A stretch of DNA of 64,000 bases from Carya illinoinensis (GCF_018687715.1 NC_056755.1:9187501-9251500), one strand, 5' to 3'; positions 1 to 11,466 are shown, numbered from the stretch's first letter. Notes: a model not told the origin generated them from the letters alone. Made by a program: numbers and translations.

Positions 1-649
1 GCAAGACATCCTCCATCATTGCCATTCCTCATCATATGGAGGACACTTTGGAGCCACCCGTACAACAGCTAAGGTACTTCAAAGTGGGTTCTATTGGCCT
101 TCTATTTTTCGTGATAGTTACACTTTGGTGAAAACTTGTGACCGGTGCCAACGTATGTGAAATATTTCAAGGCGTCATGAGTTACCATTGAAAGGTATCT
201 TAGAAGTTGAGTTGTTTGATGTTTGGGGAATAGATTTTATGGGGCCTTTTCCTCATTCTTTTGGTTTTGCTTATATCTTATTAGCAGTTGACTATGTGTC
301 AAAATGGGTGGAAGCAATTGCTACAACAACAAATGATGCAAAGGTAGTGCTCAAATTTCTGCACAAGAACATATTCACAAGATTTGGCACTCCACGAGCT
401 ATTATTAGTGATGAAGGGACTCACTTTTGCAACAAGTTGTTTGAGAATCTTCTGTCTAAATATGGTGTGAAGCACAAGATAACACTTGCTTACCATCCTC
501 AAACTAATGGTCAAGCTGAAATTTCAAATAGAGAGATCAAGAACATCCTTGAGAAGACGGTAAAAATCAATAGAAAGGATTGGCAAAGAAGCTTGATGAT
601 GCTTTGTGGGCATACCGTACAGCCTTTAAAACACCTATCGGGATGTCTC
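1..649 (+). pseudogene. Ty3/gypsy integrase, 5' part, Athila/Tat-like
   Basis: This is the N-terminal and core part of a retrotransposon integrase, which joins element cDNA to host DNA. The first 160 bases encode an HHCC zinc finger (HH near 15-20, then CDRCQ near 140-155). The core follows with [10 protein letters not shown] (first catalytic Asp), then DEGTHF (second Asp) and HPQTNGQAE upstream of the expected Glu. The wording matches the Athila/Tat branch of plant Ty3/gypsy elements. It is defective: an in-frame TGA lies at 158-160, and a frameshift near 592 replaces the expected [16 protein letters not shown] reading. At 649 the frame is cut by a 14.5-kb LTR element and resumes at 15184. 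The rest of this element lies left of the window. Confidence 0.9.
645..649. repeat. 5-bp target site duplication GTCTC, left copy
   Basis: GTCTC directly precedes the TGTAACAGCC terminus of the inserted LTR element and is repeated at 15184-15188 after its ...GTCACA terminus. Removing the insert and one copy restores the integrase reading [12 protein letters not shown]. This proves both the insertion boundaries and a single integration site. Confidence 0.95.
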
Positions 650-3600
650 TGTAACAGCCCGCTAGAAATTCAATTGTGGAATTTCTTTTGACCTTAAGAA
701 TCTCGTGAAAATTCCGTAAGTTTACACAAATCGACTAATCGCATAGGTTTTAGCCTGTCAACATAGTTAGTGTTATCACTCACTATGGTGCCAGAAATGC
801 GATTTTAATTATTTGAGATAGTTAGAAGTGTCAAAATGTATTATGGTTTGTGTCATTAGACTCGGAGGGTTATTTAAAGTCTTATGGCGCAATAACATTT
901 TTTCATATTTTCGGACAAAACGTCTGTTCAAAACTGTAGATATTATTAGATAAAAAGAAATATCTTGAGGTAATTTTCGTGAATATTATTGGGTAAAAAT
1001 ATTTTGAGTTGATAGATATTATTAGATAAAAATATCTTAAGTTGATTTTTTTTAGATATTATTGGATAGAATATTATAAGATAATCATTTATAGATTTTT
1101 TTTGGGTAAGAGAAAACTACACTTAACTCTCACTCCAGCCTCATCTCTTCCATATCTTATCCACAAGTATCTCCAGCCACCCCTCCCCACGAAATTATCT
1201 TCATTTATGCTTTCCATTGAAAGAATATCAAACACTCTCTCTCGGACAGCTTTTAGGAGTTCTTTTGCACACCCATTTCGAAGCTTTTGTAAGTGTTTTA
1301 TCATAAAGTCTCCTTCATATAAGTTGTTCCTCTTTGAGTCTAGTTTCCGTAGATGTATTTTTCGTATCATTCCATGGTCATTTGGTCGGTCAAAAGTATT
1401 TTTAACCATGGAAAGGTCATTCTGGGCGTGAATCTAGAGAATATGTTATAGTTTGAAGTTTTTGACCAAGCTAATGGATAGATATTGGTCCGAAATTTTT
1501 ATGGAGTATTGTTAACATGTATATATGACTATTGGTTGAGGATTTTGCATGATTAAAGGTTTTGATGAAAGATTTTCTTAGATTTAGAAACTTAGAAACT
1601 GGAAGAGGAAAAACAGTTTCTGTTTTGAGAAAGTTTAACTCTTTGGTGGTCTAAACCTATTCTAATAACTTTAATAATTTTATTGGAGGATCCTAAGTAT
1701 CTTATATACATGTTATATTATTATTTTGAAGATATTTGATGTTAGTTTCAAAGATATGAAATTTTATGCAAAGAGATGTTCAAATAAGCCAAAGTGTGGA
1801 TATTCTTGGCTAAATTTATGTTTTGGTTAATTTCTAACCATGTGATCTTGAATTAGAAGCTTATATATGTTTTAGGACATCTTTTTAAACCATGTGATGG
1901 TTTGGTTTGAAGATCATATAATTATAAGTCATAGATCAAGAGAATTATCAAAACTAGTTGAGGAAAAAGTTTCTGTTTTTGGACTAAGTGTAAAACCAAA
2001 AACTCCAAATGTTATTTTGTGATTTTGGTGACTTTAGATTGATGATTTAAAGCATGGTTGATATTAGGATGATATTATGAATATGTTAGAAGTAAGATTT
2101 GATTTTTGAAATTCTTGCAGATATTTTGATTTAAGGTCAAAATTTATGATTCAAGTGCTTAGATCTTTTTATAAAAAAGTTTGGTGTTAATTATTAGCTT
2201 TTTCTAAATGGATGTTTTAAGTATGGTTTTGAACTTAGAATTGGAAGATATTTGTTGCAAAATTTTGGTTTAAGCATGAGTTTTGAAGTTGGAAGGAATT
2301 GCAACAAAAATCAAGGGAAATGGCCTATGGATGTTTCGGCCATAGTGTGTTTTCCATAGTTGTGTTTTGTTTTAAATTTTTCTGAGTTGATATTTAAGTT
2401 TAGGACAAAATTTATATGAGGAATGTAAATTTTAGAAACTTTTGGAGTTAGTATGCAAAATCCTTAAGTTATGGGTAAAACGGTCATTTTCCCACATGTA
2501 GAGAGTAAAATGAAAATTTTACTCTTTAAGTTATTATTTTCCATATTTCAAATTATTAGTGATTTAGTTCTAACTTTTAGAATCACTAATTACAGTTCCT
2601 CATGATCGCACTTGAAGTTTTATAAGAATCGCGGAGATCGAGGTAAGTTAGCTTTTAACTTACTAGCAGTCTACTGTGTATGTGTGCTAAGTAAAAGAAT
2701 TACAGTGTATGTATGTATGTTATCATATATGTCATGCCATGTCAAGTTATCATGTAATTGTCTATTATACAGAATTTATTCTGTCATCAATTTTTATCTG
2801 TTGCACAATATATTCTGTCATGTATTACTATACATTACAAGTATGTCATGCTAAATATGTTGTTTGTTATATGTTATGCCATGTTACGAAATGTTTCTAT
2901 CTCAAGTTGGTCATGTATTTCAAATTATGTTCAAGTCACGTTATGTTACGTCAGGACTTCAGTCCTTTCGTATTCCAGTCACATTTCATCTTGAGTATAT
3001 TATGATGTGTAGAATACATGGGGCCACAACAACTGTGGAGTATGTATTTAACTACAATTGTAATGCGTAAAATACATGGGGCCACAACAACTGTGGAGTA
3101 TGTATTTTTCATGTTAAGTCAAGTTTGTGTAAAATACATGGGGCCACAACAACTGTGGAGTATGTATTTTTAAATGTTAAGTCAAGTTTGTGTAGAATAC
3201 ATGGGGCCACAACAACTGTGGAGTATGTATTTAACTACAAATGTGATGCGTAAAATACATGGGGCCACAACAACTGTGGAGTATGTATTTTTCATGTTAA
3301 GTCAAGTTTGTGTAGAATACATGGGGCCACAACAACTGTGGAGTATGTATTTTTAATGTTAAGTCAAGTTCAATTCATGATTCAATTTAAGCTATGTCAA
3401 TTATGCTATGTTGTACGCTAAGTTATGCTTTAATTACTTATGAATTTGATTATGCATTTATGCTTTTACTGTCATACATGCATCATTAGTCTGTATGGAA
3501 GTTTTTTGTTAACTTGCTGAGATTTGTAATCAAATCTCACTGTGGTAGTCCCAACTACCATTCCCCCCGAATGGTAGATCTTGTTACAGGACCTGAAGGA

Positions 3601-3981
3601 GGATCAGGAGCTGACCAACTAGACACAGTCGACTGAACGACGGTGCATCGTTAATGTTAATATAGTAGTTAAATTACTACTTGTACGATGGAGTTGCATC
3701 TCCAGTACTTTTGGATCATAACTATTTTGGAATAGTGCTGTGATCTTAGTTATTCAATGGATCTTTATGTATGAAATATGTTTTAAGTATTGGTATATTT
3801 TCAGTTTGGTGCATAGTATTGCTAAAGAAAAAATTTATCCGCTGCGAATATTGCATAATGTTAGATGCATGTTAGGATTATTGCATCTTATATGTCATGA
3901 ACGGGGGCATGTAACTTTGTGTTGCATGTCTCGACGCTTCAAATGTCCGTCCGATCCCAAACGGAATTTGGGGACGTCACA
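650..3981 (+). repeat. LTR copy 1 (5' LTR)
   Basis: 3,332 bp, starting TGTAACAGCC and ending GGGACGTCACA, unusually long for a non-autonomous element. It contains a hairpin repeat array (3013-3351). The open frames inside it, such as 1042-1431 plus and 1089-1409 minus, look like chance frames. It differs from copy 2 at only one place I noticed (A at 3974 versus G at 9576). Confidence 0.95.
3013..3351 (+). repeat. Hairpin repeat array in LTR 1 (6 x 36 bp)
   Basis: Six near-identical 36-bp units start at 3013, 3071, 3133, 3196, 3254 and 3316. Each can fold on itself: AATACAT pairs with ATGTATT at the ends, and CCACA pairs with TGTGG around an ACAAC loop. The array is two-level, because units 1-3 and 4-6 are the same 183-bp block repeated. 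Confidence 0.93.
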
Positions 3982-3984
3982 GGG

Positions 3985-3996
3985 TGGTATCAGAGC
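3985..3996 (+). other. Primer binding site 1, complementary to initiator tRNA-Met
   Basis: TGGTATCAGAGC begins three bases after the LTR end. It is the classic plant retrotransposon primer site for minus-strand synthesis. Confidence 0.95.
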
Positions 3997-4083
3997 AATA
4001 CGTCTCTGGGCAGTAAATCCACATGTCCTTAGGAAATGCACCAAACATTAGGCTTGAATTTCTTAAGGTATGAAGGGTAGTAT

Positions 4084-4330
4084 GTGGTTTTAATATATAT
4101 ACTCGTGTGTTTCAAGAAGGGACACATGACTCGTGATAGAATACCTCGGAATCCTAAGGGAGATAACAATCAAGAGGATCAGAATTTTCCGATGGATGAA
4201 AAATTAGTTGAGGTAAACATAGTTAACGTTGACCTGATTGCAATTGATGGTAGTATTGCATTATTGTTATTTTGGAGTAGGTCAAGTCATTGGAGTTGAT
4301 AAATTGTACATTGTTTGATTCAAACGAGTC
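4084..4330 (+). pseudogene. Gag zinc-knuckle and protease remnant 1
   Basis: A short frame reads CFKKGHMTRDRIPRNPKG, a damaged CCHC knuckle in which the second and last cysteines are replaced. Further along, LLLFWSRSSHW looks like a damaged form of the protease motif LFDSGASHSF. Only this small piece of gag-pol remains, so no working Gag or protease can be made. The identification rests on two short motifs in the correct order and spacing. Confidence 0.55.
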
Positions 4331-5120
4331 ATTGTTTCTATTAATTGTGGTGCTTGAGAATTCAACTCGGAAGCTAAATTGTTACCCTAGTGGTAAGAGT
4401 AACAATTTTCATTAGAAGTATTATTGTTCATACCAATGTAGATATAGAATACCTTTTAGTAATATGAGAAAGGATATGTAGGATTGATAAATGGTATTCC
4501 ACATATTTGGAGAATTGTTTTGATTATGAGAATACGATAAAAATTGTGTTTGGAAGAGTAATTTGATTAGGAGAAACTTTAGCCTTAGTAGAATTTATTT
4601 ATGATAATAGTATTACCACGCTGCCAGTAAATGATTTCTGGCAAAGTACTATCTTTATGGATACATAGATCGATCTTCTTTTGATGACTATTATATGGAG
4701 AGTAAAATATTGGTCTTGAGGATTTATGTGAACATTAGGAACAAATCATTTAGAGTTAGAATAATTGATAATTTATGATGGATAGAAGAGTTATGACAAT
4801 CATAAGAGAGAAAGTCTCAAGTTTAAGTTATTAACTGGTCAGTTATCGAAGTACCACCTAGGAAGATGACTGATTGTTGCGATTATAAAGAAGTAAGTTA
4901 GTCCTAAACCAGTAAAACTCCTTGAGGTTTTTATTAACTTGAAGATTACTGAGAGTTTGGATATGCATGATTAAATGCATATTTATATGAGTCATTGGAT
5001 CATGTCATATATATGAAAATCCCTGAAAGAAATAAACTGGAGTATATAAAACATATACCAGAAGATAGAAACACAAATATGAATATTTGTGAAGTATTAT
5101 TTTATTATCATAAAGCAAAA

Positions 5121-5549
5121 TTACAGAAATTTGAGGCTCTTTGCCTCAATCTTTAAACGTTCTTGCTCTTCAAAAATCTGCATGCCTCTCCTGTCTAAAG
5201 GAGTAGCCACTCGAAAAGAAGAGTTAAGCAAAGATTTTAAATCTCTGTTTTCTCGCTTTACTGCTTCTATCTTCATGTTGGATTCCATAAGAAGCCTCTG
5301 AAGGATAGAAATACTCTCGTGGAGTTTGTCAACCCCACCAGTCCTGGATTGCAGTCGCTGAGAATATGCGACAATGGCTGATGAGTATCGAGTACCGAGA
5401 CTCACAAGCTCGTAGATAAGTTCATTTTCTGACTTATTAGTCAGATCATTATTTGATTGCATAATAGCACCTACGGAAGAAGCAGAAACAACTGGTGAAC
5501 GAGGTGCAGAATACCTCATGTTTTGGCAATGAGAAGATTGCTGAGCCAT
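5121..5549 (-). CDS. Antisense coiled-coil protein gene, copy 1
   Basis: A 142-codon frame on the strand opposite to the retroelement. I chose the ATG at 5549 (MAQQSSHCQNMRY...) because its context, gcaATGGCT, fits the plant consensus; an upstream in-frame ATG at 5567 would add six residues. A TATA box at 5651-5657 gives a predicted 5' leader of about 75 nt. The N-terminal 35 residues are polar. Residues from about 40 on are charged and heptad-like (ISILQRLLMESNMKIEAVKREN), suggesting a coiled coil; there is no signal peptide or membrane segment. The second copy encodes the same protein. I do not recognise the family. Plant gypsy elements of other lineages carry additional antisense frames, so it may be such a gene, a captured host gene, or a viral relic. 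Confidence 0.6.
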   Translation of the reverse strand: MAQQSSHCQNMRYSAPRSPVVSASSVGAIMQSNNDLTNKSENELIYELVSLGTRYSSAIVAYSQRLQSRTGGVDKLHESISILQRLLMESNMKIEAVKRENRDLKSLLNSSFRVATPLDRRGMQIFEEQERLKIEAKSLKFL

Positions 5550-5650
5550 TGCAAAGTGAGTAAGCAAAAAGAGATTGCAGAGTAAGAACGCAGACTAATT
5601 TCAGAAAAGTGAAGAAAGTGAGATGAGAAAGAAGATGAACTGAATAATTC

Positions 5651-5657
5651 TTTTATA
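5651..5657 (-). promoter_or_regulatory. TATA box of antisense gene, copy 1
   Basis: The minus strand reads CTCTATAAAAGAATT, about 100 bp before the chosen ATG, followed by a pyrimidine-rich leader (TTCATCTTCTTTCTCATC). A TGACG-like motif (TTCGTCATAA) lies just upstream. This arrangement is typical of a plant core promoter. Confidence 0.6.
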
Positions 5658-5717
5658 GAGAAAATTATGACGAATCATCTCTCATGAATTATTTCTCTAC
5701 AAGAGACAAGAGCAATG

Positions 5718-5800
5718 TAGTATCATAGCTGCGGTGCCTGACAATTACAGAAGAACAAAGTAGTGTCGTAGCTATGCGGCGCCTGACAACTACAGAAGAC
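5718..5800 (-). repeat. Tandem 40-bp direct repeat upstream of antisense gene, copy 1
   Basis: Two imperfect units (5718-5760 and 5761-5800) share TAG..TC.TAGCT, GCGG.GCCTGACAA and TACAGAAGA. They sit 60-145 bp upstream of the minus-strand TATA box, where enhancer elements would be expected. Confidence 0.75.
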
Positions 5801-5860
5801 CTATAAAAATCACGCGGATCAGAGTTGTCTGGTCTAAAACAGAGTGCCACCGATTTTGTT

Positions 5861-5864
<4 letters not shown>

Positions 5865-5928
<64 letters not shown>
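5865..5928. repeat. (GA)n microsatellite, copy 1
   Basis: About 32 AG repeats. It differs by one dinucleotide from the equivalent tract at 11467-11528 and accounts for the 2-bp difference between the two internal domains. On the minus strand it is a (CT)n tract upstream of the antisense promoter. Confidence 0.97.
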
Positions 5929-5930
<2 letters not shown>

Positions 5931-6239
5931 TAACGGTTTAATTTTGATGAATTCTCTACTAATTATGGTATTTACAAGAACATTTAAAGTATATCACCTA
6001 TGTTTTTCTAAAGAAGAGTTTCGGAAGATTATTTACTTAAAGTTTTAGGTTTGGAGAGTATGTCGTTACAACTTGGCCAACCTTGTGCAAAGAAGTATAA
6101 TCTAATTGTTGATTAAAGTAAGAGAGTTAAGGAATGACATAATCTCAAAGGCAAATATATACGGGATACACAGTGCAACACCTCCTCATTAAATTGCTAT
6201 TTTTTATTTAATTCGATTTCGAGGACGAAATCTTTTTTT

Positions 6240-6250
6240 AGGAGGGGAGA
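6240..6250 (+). other. Polypurine tract 1
   Basis: AGGAGGGGAGA lies one base before the TGTAACAGCC start of LTR 2, preceded by 'gaggacgaaatc' and a T-run as in Tekay-type elements. It would prime plus-strand synthesis. Confidence 0.9.
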
Positions 6251-6251
6251 T

Positions 6252-9200
6252 TGTAACAGCCCGCTAGAAATTCAATTGTGGAATTTCTTTTGACCTTAAG
6301 AATCTCGTGAAAATTCCGTAAGTTTACACAAATCGACTAATCGCATAGGTTTTAGCCTGTCAACATAGTTAGTGTTATCACTCACTATGGTGCCAGAAAT
6401 GCGATTTTAATTATTTGAGATAGTTAGAAGTGTCAAAATGTATTATGGTTTGTGTCATTAGACTCGGAGGGTTATTTAAAGTCTTATGGCGCAATAACAT
6501 TTTTTCATATTTTCGGACAAAACGTCTGTTCAAAACTGTAGATATTATTAGATAAAAAGAAATATCTTGAGGTAATTTTCGTGAATATTATTGGGTAAAA
6601 ATATTTTGAGTTGATAGATATTATTAGATAAAAATATCTTAAGTTGATTTTTTTTAGATATTATTGGATAGAATATTATAAGATAATCATTTATAGATTT
6701 TTTTTGGGTAAGAGAAAACTACACTTAACTCTCACTCCAGCCTCATCTCTTCCATATCTTATCCACAAGTATCTCCAGCCACCCCTCCCCACGAAATTAT
6801 CTTCATTTATGCTTTCCATTGAAAGAATATCAAACACTCTCTCTCGGACAGCTTTTAGGAGTTCTTTTGCACACCCATTTCGAAGCTTTTGTAAGTGTTT
6901 TATCATAAAGTCTCCTTCATATAAGTTGTTCCTCTTTGAGTCTAGTTTCCGTAGATGTATTTTTCGTATCATTCCATGGTCATTTGGTCGGTCAAAAGTA
7001 TTTTTAACCATGGAAAGGTCATTCTGGGCGTGAATCTAGAGAATATGTTATAGTTTGAAGTTTTTGACCAAGCTAATGGATAGATATTGGTCCGAAATTT
7101 TTATGGAGTATTGTTAACATGTATATATGACTATTGGTTGAGGATTTTGCATGATTAAAGGTTTTGATGAAAGATTTTCTTAGATTTAGAAACTTAGAAA
7201 CTGGAAGAGGAAAAACAGTTTCTGTTTTGAGAAAGTTTAACTCTTTGGTGGTCTAAACCTATTCTAATAACTTTAATAATTTTATTGGAGGATCCTAAGT
7301 ATCTTATATACATGTTATATTATTATTTTGAAGATATTTGATGTTAGTTTCAAAGATATGAAATTTTATGCAAAGAGATGTTCAAATAAGCCAAAGTGTG
7401 GATATTCTTGGCTAAATTTATGTTTTGGTTAATTTCTAACCATGTGATCTTGAATTAGAAGCTTATATATGTTTTAGGACATCTTTTTAAACCATGTGAT
7501 GGTTTGGTTTGAAGATCATATAATTATAAGTCATAGATCAAGAGAATTATCAAAACTAGTTGAGGAAAAAGTTTCTGTTTTTGGACTAAGTGTAAAACCA
7601 AAAACTCCAAATGTTATTTTGTGATTTTGGTGACTTTAGATTGATGATTTAAAGCATGGTTGATATTAGGATGATATTATGAATATGTTAGAAGTAAGAT
7701 TTGATTTTTGAAATTCTTGCAGATATTTTGATTTAAGGTCAAAATTTATGATTCAAGTGCTTAGATCTTTTTATAAAAAAGTTTGGTGTTAATTATTAGC
7801 TTTTTCTAAATGGATGTTTTAAGTATGGTTTTGAACTTAGAATTGGAAGATATTTGTTGCAAAATTTTGGTTTAAGCATGAGTTTTGAAGTTGGAAGGAA
7901 TTGCAACAAAAATCAAGGGAAATGGCCTATGGATGTTTCGGCCATAGTGTGTTTTCCATAGTTGTGTTTTGTTTTAAATTTTTCTGAGTTGATATTTAAG
8001 TTTAGGACAAAATTTATATGAGGAATGTAAATTTTAGAAACTTTTGGAGTTAGTATGCAAAATCCTTAAGTTATGGGTAAAACGGTCATTTTCCCACATG
8101 TAGAGAGTAAAATGAAAATTTTACTCTTTAAGTTATTATTTTCCATATTTCAAATTATTAGTGATTTAGTTCTAACTTTTAGAATCACTAATTACAGTTC
8201 CTCATGATCGCACTTGAAGTTTTATAAGAATCGCGGAGATCGAGGTAAGTTAGCTTTTAACTTACTAGCAGTCTACTGTGTATGTGTGCTAAGTAAAAGA
8301 ATTACAGTGTATGTATGTATGTTATCATATATGTCATGCCATGTCAAGTTATCATGTAATTGTCTATTATACAGAATTTATTCTGTCATCAATTTTTATC
8401 TGTTGCACAATATATTCTGTCATGTATTACTATACATTACAAGTATGTCATGCTAAATATGTTGTTTGTTATATGTTATGCCATGTTACGAAATGTTTCT
8501 ATCTCAAGTTGGTCATGTATTTCAAATTATGTTCAAGTCACGTTATGTTACGTCAGGACTTCAGTCCTTTCGTATTCCAGTCACATTTCATCTTGAGTAT
8601 ATTATGATGTGTAGAATACATGGGGCCACAACAACTGTGGAGTATGTATTTAACTACAATTGTAATGCGTAAAATACATGGGGCCACAACAACTGTGGAG
8701 TATGTATTTTTCATGTTAAGTCAAGTTTGTGTAAAATACATGGGGCCACAACAACTGTGGAGTATGTATTTTTAAATGTTAAGTCAAGTTTGTGTAGAAT
8801 ACATGGGGCCACAACAACTGTGGAGTATGTATTTAACTACAAATGTGATGCGTAAAATACATGGGGCCACAACAACTGTGGAGTATGTATTTTTCATGTT
8901 AAGTCAAGTTTGTGTAGAATACATGGGGCCACAACAACTGTGGAGTATGTATTTTTAATGTTAAGTCAAGTTCAATTCATGATTCAATTTAAGCTATGTC
9001 AATTATGCTATGTTGTACGCTAAGTTATGCTTTAATTACTTATGAATTTGATTATGCATTTATGCTTTTACTGTCATACATGCATCATTAGTCTGTATGG
9101 AAGTTTTTTGTTAACTTGCTGAGATTTGTAATCAAATCTCACTGTGGTAGTCCCAACTACCATTCCCCCCGAATGGTAGATCTTGTTACAGGACCTGAAG

Positions 9201-9583
9201 GAGGATCAGGAGCTGACCAACTAGACACAGTCGACTGAACGACGGTGCATCGTTAATGTTAATATAGTAGTTAAATTACTACTTGTACGATGGAGTTGCA
9301 TCTCCAGTACTTTTGGATCATAACTATTTTGGAATAGTGCTGTGATCTTAGTTATTCAATGGATCTTTATGTATGAAATATGTTTTAAGTATTGGTATAT
9401 TTTCAGTTTGGTGCATAGTATTGCTAAAGAAAAAATTTATCCGCTGCGAATATTGCATAATGTTAGATGCATGTTAGGATTATTGCATCTTATATGTCAT
9501 GAACGGGGGCATGTAACTTTGTGTTGCATGTCTCGACGCTTCAAATGTCCGTCCGATCCCAAACGGAATTTGGGGGCGTCACA
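6252..9583 (+). repeat. LTR copy 2 (middle LTR)
   Basis: 3,332 bp with the same termini as LTR 1. It is followed by its own primer site (9587-9598) and preceded by a purine tract, so it can act as the 3' LTR of the first unit and the 5' LTR of the second. Confidence 0.95.
8615..8953 (+). repeat. Hairpin repeat array in LTR 2 (6 x 36 bp)
   Basis: Same six-unit, two-level array as in LTR 1, displaced by 5,602 bp and apparently identical. Confidence 0.93.
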
Positions 9584-9586
9584 GGG

Positions 9587-9598
9587 TGGTATCAGAGC
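9587..9598 (+). other. Primer binding site 2, initiator tRNA-Met type
   Basis: TGGTATCAGAGC three bases after LTR 2. Confidence 0.95.
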
Positions 9599-9685
9599 AA
9601 TACGTCTCTGGGCAGTAAATCCACATGTCCTTAGGAAATGCACCAAACATTAGGCTTGAATTTCTTAAGGTATGAAGGGTAGTAT

Positions 9686-9932
9686 GTGGTTTTAATATAT
9701 ATACTCGTGTGTTTCAAGAAGGGACACATGACTCGTGATAGAATACCTCGGAATCCTAAGGGAGATAACAATCAAGAGGATCAGAATTTTCTGATGGATG
9801 AAAAATTAGTTGAGGTAAACATAGTTAACGTTGACCTGATTGCAATTGATGGTAGTATTGCATTATTGTTATTTTGGAGTAGGTCAAGTCATTGGAGTTG
9901 ATAAATTGTACATTGTTTGATTCAAACGAGTC
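9686..9932 (+). pseudogene. Gag zinc-knuckle and protease remnant 2
   Basis: Duplicate of the remnant at 4084-4330, with one amino-acid change (FPMDE to FLMDE). It is non-functional for the same reasons: incomplete knuckle cysteines and a broken protease motif. Confidence 0.55.
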
Positions 9933-10722
9933 ATTGTTTCTATTAATTGTGGTGCTTGAGAATTCAACTCGGAAGCTAAATTGTTACCCTAGTGGTAAGA
10001 GTAACAATTTTCATTAGAAGTATTATTGTTCATACCAATGTAGATATAGAATACCTTTTAGTAATATGAGAAAGGATATGTAGGATTGATAAATGGTATT
10101 CCACATATTTGGAGAATTGTTTTGATTATGAGAATACGATAAAAATTGTGTTTGGAAGAGTAATTTGATTAGGAGAAACTTTAGCCTTAGTAGAATTTAT
10201 TTATGATAATAGTATTACCACGCTGCCAGTAAATGATTTCTGGCAAAGTACTATCTTTATGGATACATAGATCGATCTTCTTTTGATGACTATTATATGG
10301 AGAGTAAAATATTGGTCTTGAGGATTTATGTGAACATTAGGAACAAATCATTTAGAGTTAGAATAATTGATAATTTATGATGGATAGAAGAGTTATGACA
10401 ATCATAAGAGAGAAAGTCTCAAGTTTAAGTTATTAACTGGTCAGTTATCGAAGTACCACCTAGGAAGATGACTGATTGTTGCGATTATAAAGAAGTAAGT
10501 TAGTCCTAAACCAGTAAAACTCCTTGAGGTTTTTATTAACTTGAAGATTACTGAGAGTTTGGATATGCATGATTAAATGCATATTTATATGAGTCATTGG
10601 ATCATGTCATATATATGAAAATCCCTGAAAGAAATAAACTGGAGTATATAAAACATATACCAGAAGATAGAAACACAAATATGAATATTTGTGAAGTATT
10701 ATTTTATTATCATAAAGCAAAA

Positions 10723-11151
10723 TTACAGAAATTTGAGGCTCTTTGCCTCAATCTTTAAACGTTCTTGCTCTTCAAAAATCTGCATGCCTCTCCTGTCTAA
10801 AGGAGTAGCCACTCGAAAAGAAGAGTTAAGCAAAGATTTTAAATCTCTGTTTTCTCGCTTTACTGCTTCTATCTTCATGTTGGATTCCATAAGAAGCCTC
10901 TGAAGGATAGAAATACTCTCGTGGAGTTTGTCAACCCCACCAGTCCTGGATTGCAGTCGCTGAGAATATGCGACAATGGCTGATGAGTATCGAGTACCGA
11001 GACTCACAAGCTCGTAGATAAGTTCATTTTCTGACTTATTAGTCAGATCATTATTTGATTGCATAATAGCACCTACGGAAGAAGCAGAAACAACTGGTGA
11101 ACGAGGTGCAGAATACCTCATGTTTTGGCAATGAGAAGATTGCTGAGCCAT
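10723..11151 (-). CDS. Antisense coiled-coil protein gene, copy 2
   Basis: A second copy of the 142-codon minus-strand gene, encoding the same protein as 5121-5549. The start at 11151 is chosen on the same MAQQ context; an in-frame ATG at 11169 is also open. TATA box, leader and 40-bp upstream repeats are all kept. The frame is intact in both copies, but with so few differences between the units this shows youth of the duplication rather than selection. Function unknown. Confidence 0.6.
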   Translation of the reverse strand: MAQQSSHCQNMRYSAPRSPVVSASSVGAIMQSNNDLTNKSENELIYELVSLGTRYSSAIVAYSQRLQSRTGGVDKLHESISILQRLLMESNMKIEAVKRENRDLKSLLNSSFRVATPLDRRGMQIFEEQERLKIEAKSLKFL

Positions 11152-11252
11152 TGCAAAGTGAGTAAGCAAAAAGAGATTGCAGAGTAAGAACGCAGACTAA
11201 TTTCAGAAAAGTGAAGAAAGTGAGATGAGAAAGAAGATGAACTGAATAATTC

Positions 11253-11259
11253 TTTTATA
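11253..11259 (-). promoter_or_regulatory. TATA box of antisense gene, copy 2
   Basis: TATAAAA on the minus strand, same position relative to the ATG as in copy 1. Confidence 0.6.
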
Positions 11260-11319
11260 GAGAAAATTATGACGAATCATCTCTCATGAATTATTTCTCT
11301 ACAAGAGACAAGAGCAATG

Positions 11320-11402
11320 TAGTATCATAGCTGCGGTGCCTGACAATTACAGAAGAACAAAGTAGTGTCGTAGCTATGCGGCGCCTGACAACTACAGAAG
11401 AC
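11320..11402 (-). repeat. Tandem 40-bp direct repeat upstream of antisense gene, copy 2
   Basis: Same two imperfect units as at 5718-5800, displaced by 5,602 bp. Confidence 0.75.
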
Positions 11403-11462
11403 CTATAAAAATCACGCGGATCAGAGTTGTCTGGTCTAAAACAGAGTGCCACCGATTTTGTT

Positions 11463-11466
<4 letters not shown>

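Larger units (their letters stand above)
3982..6251 (+). mobile_element. Internal domain 1 of the tandem element
   Basis: 2,270 bp between LTR 1 and LTR 2. In order it holds the primer site, a zinc-knuckle and protease remnant (4084-4330), a possible trace of pol reading EFIYDNSITT near 4590, an antisense gene (5121-5549) with its own promoter, a (GA)n tract, and the purine tract. Plus-strand coding capacity is gone. Confidence 0.85.

Noticed and set aside
1042..1431. 129-aa plus and 106-aa minus open frames repeated in each LTR (also at 6644 and 12244)
   Set aside because: They lie inside LTRs, overlap each other on opposite strands and have no recognisable domain. Their threefold presence only reflects LTR copying.
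3013..3351. Regularly spaced repeats resembling a CRISPR array
   Set aside because: Spacers are themselves repeated, the units are hairpins within a plant LTR, and there are no cas genes. It is an LTR tandem array.
5718..5800. Caulimovirus-type promoter (as-1-like repeats before TATA) as proof of viral origin
   Set aside because: Only the general layout is similar. The repeat lacks the paired TGACG spacing, and the protein shows no viral motif I can recognise, so viral origin stays only a possibility.
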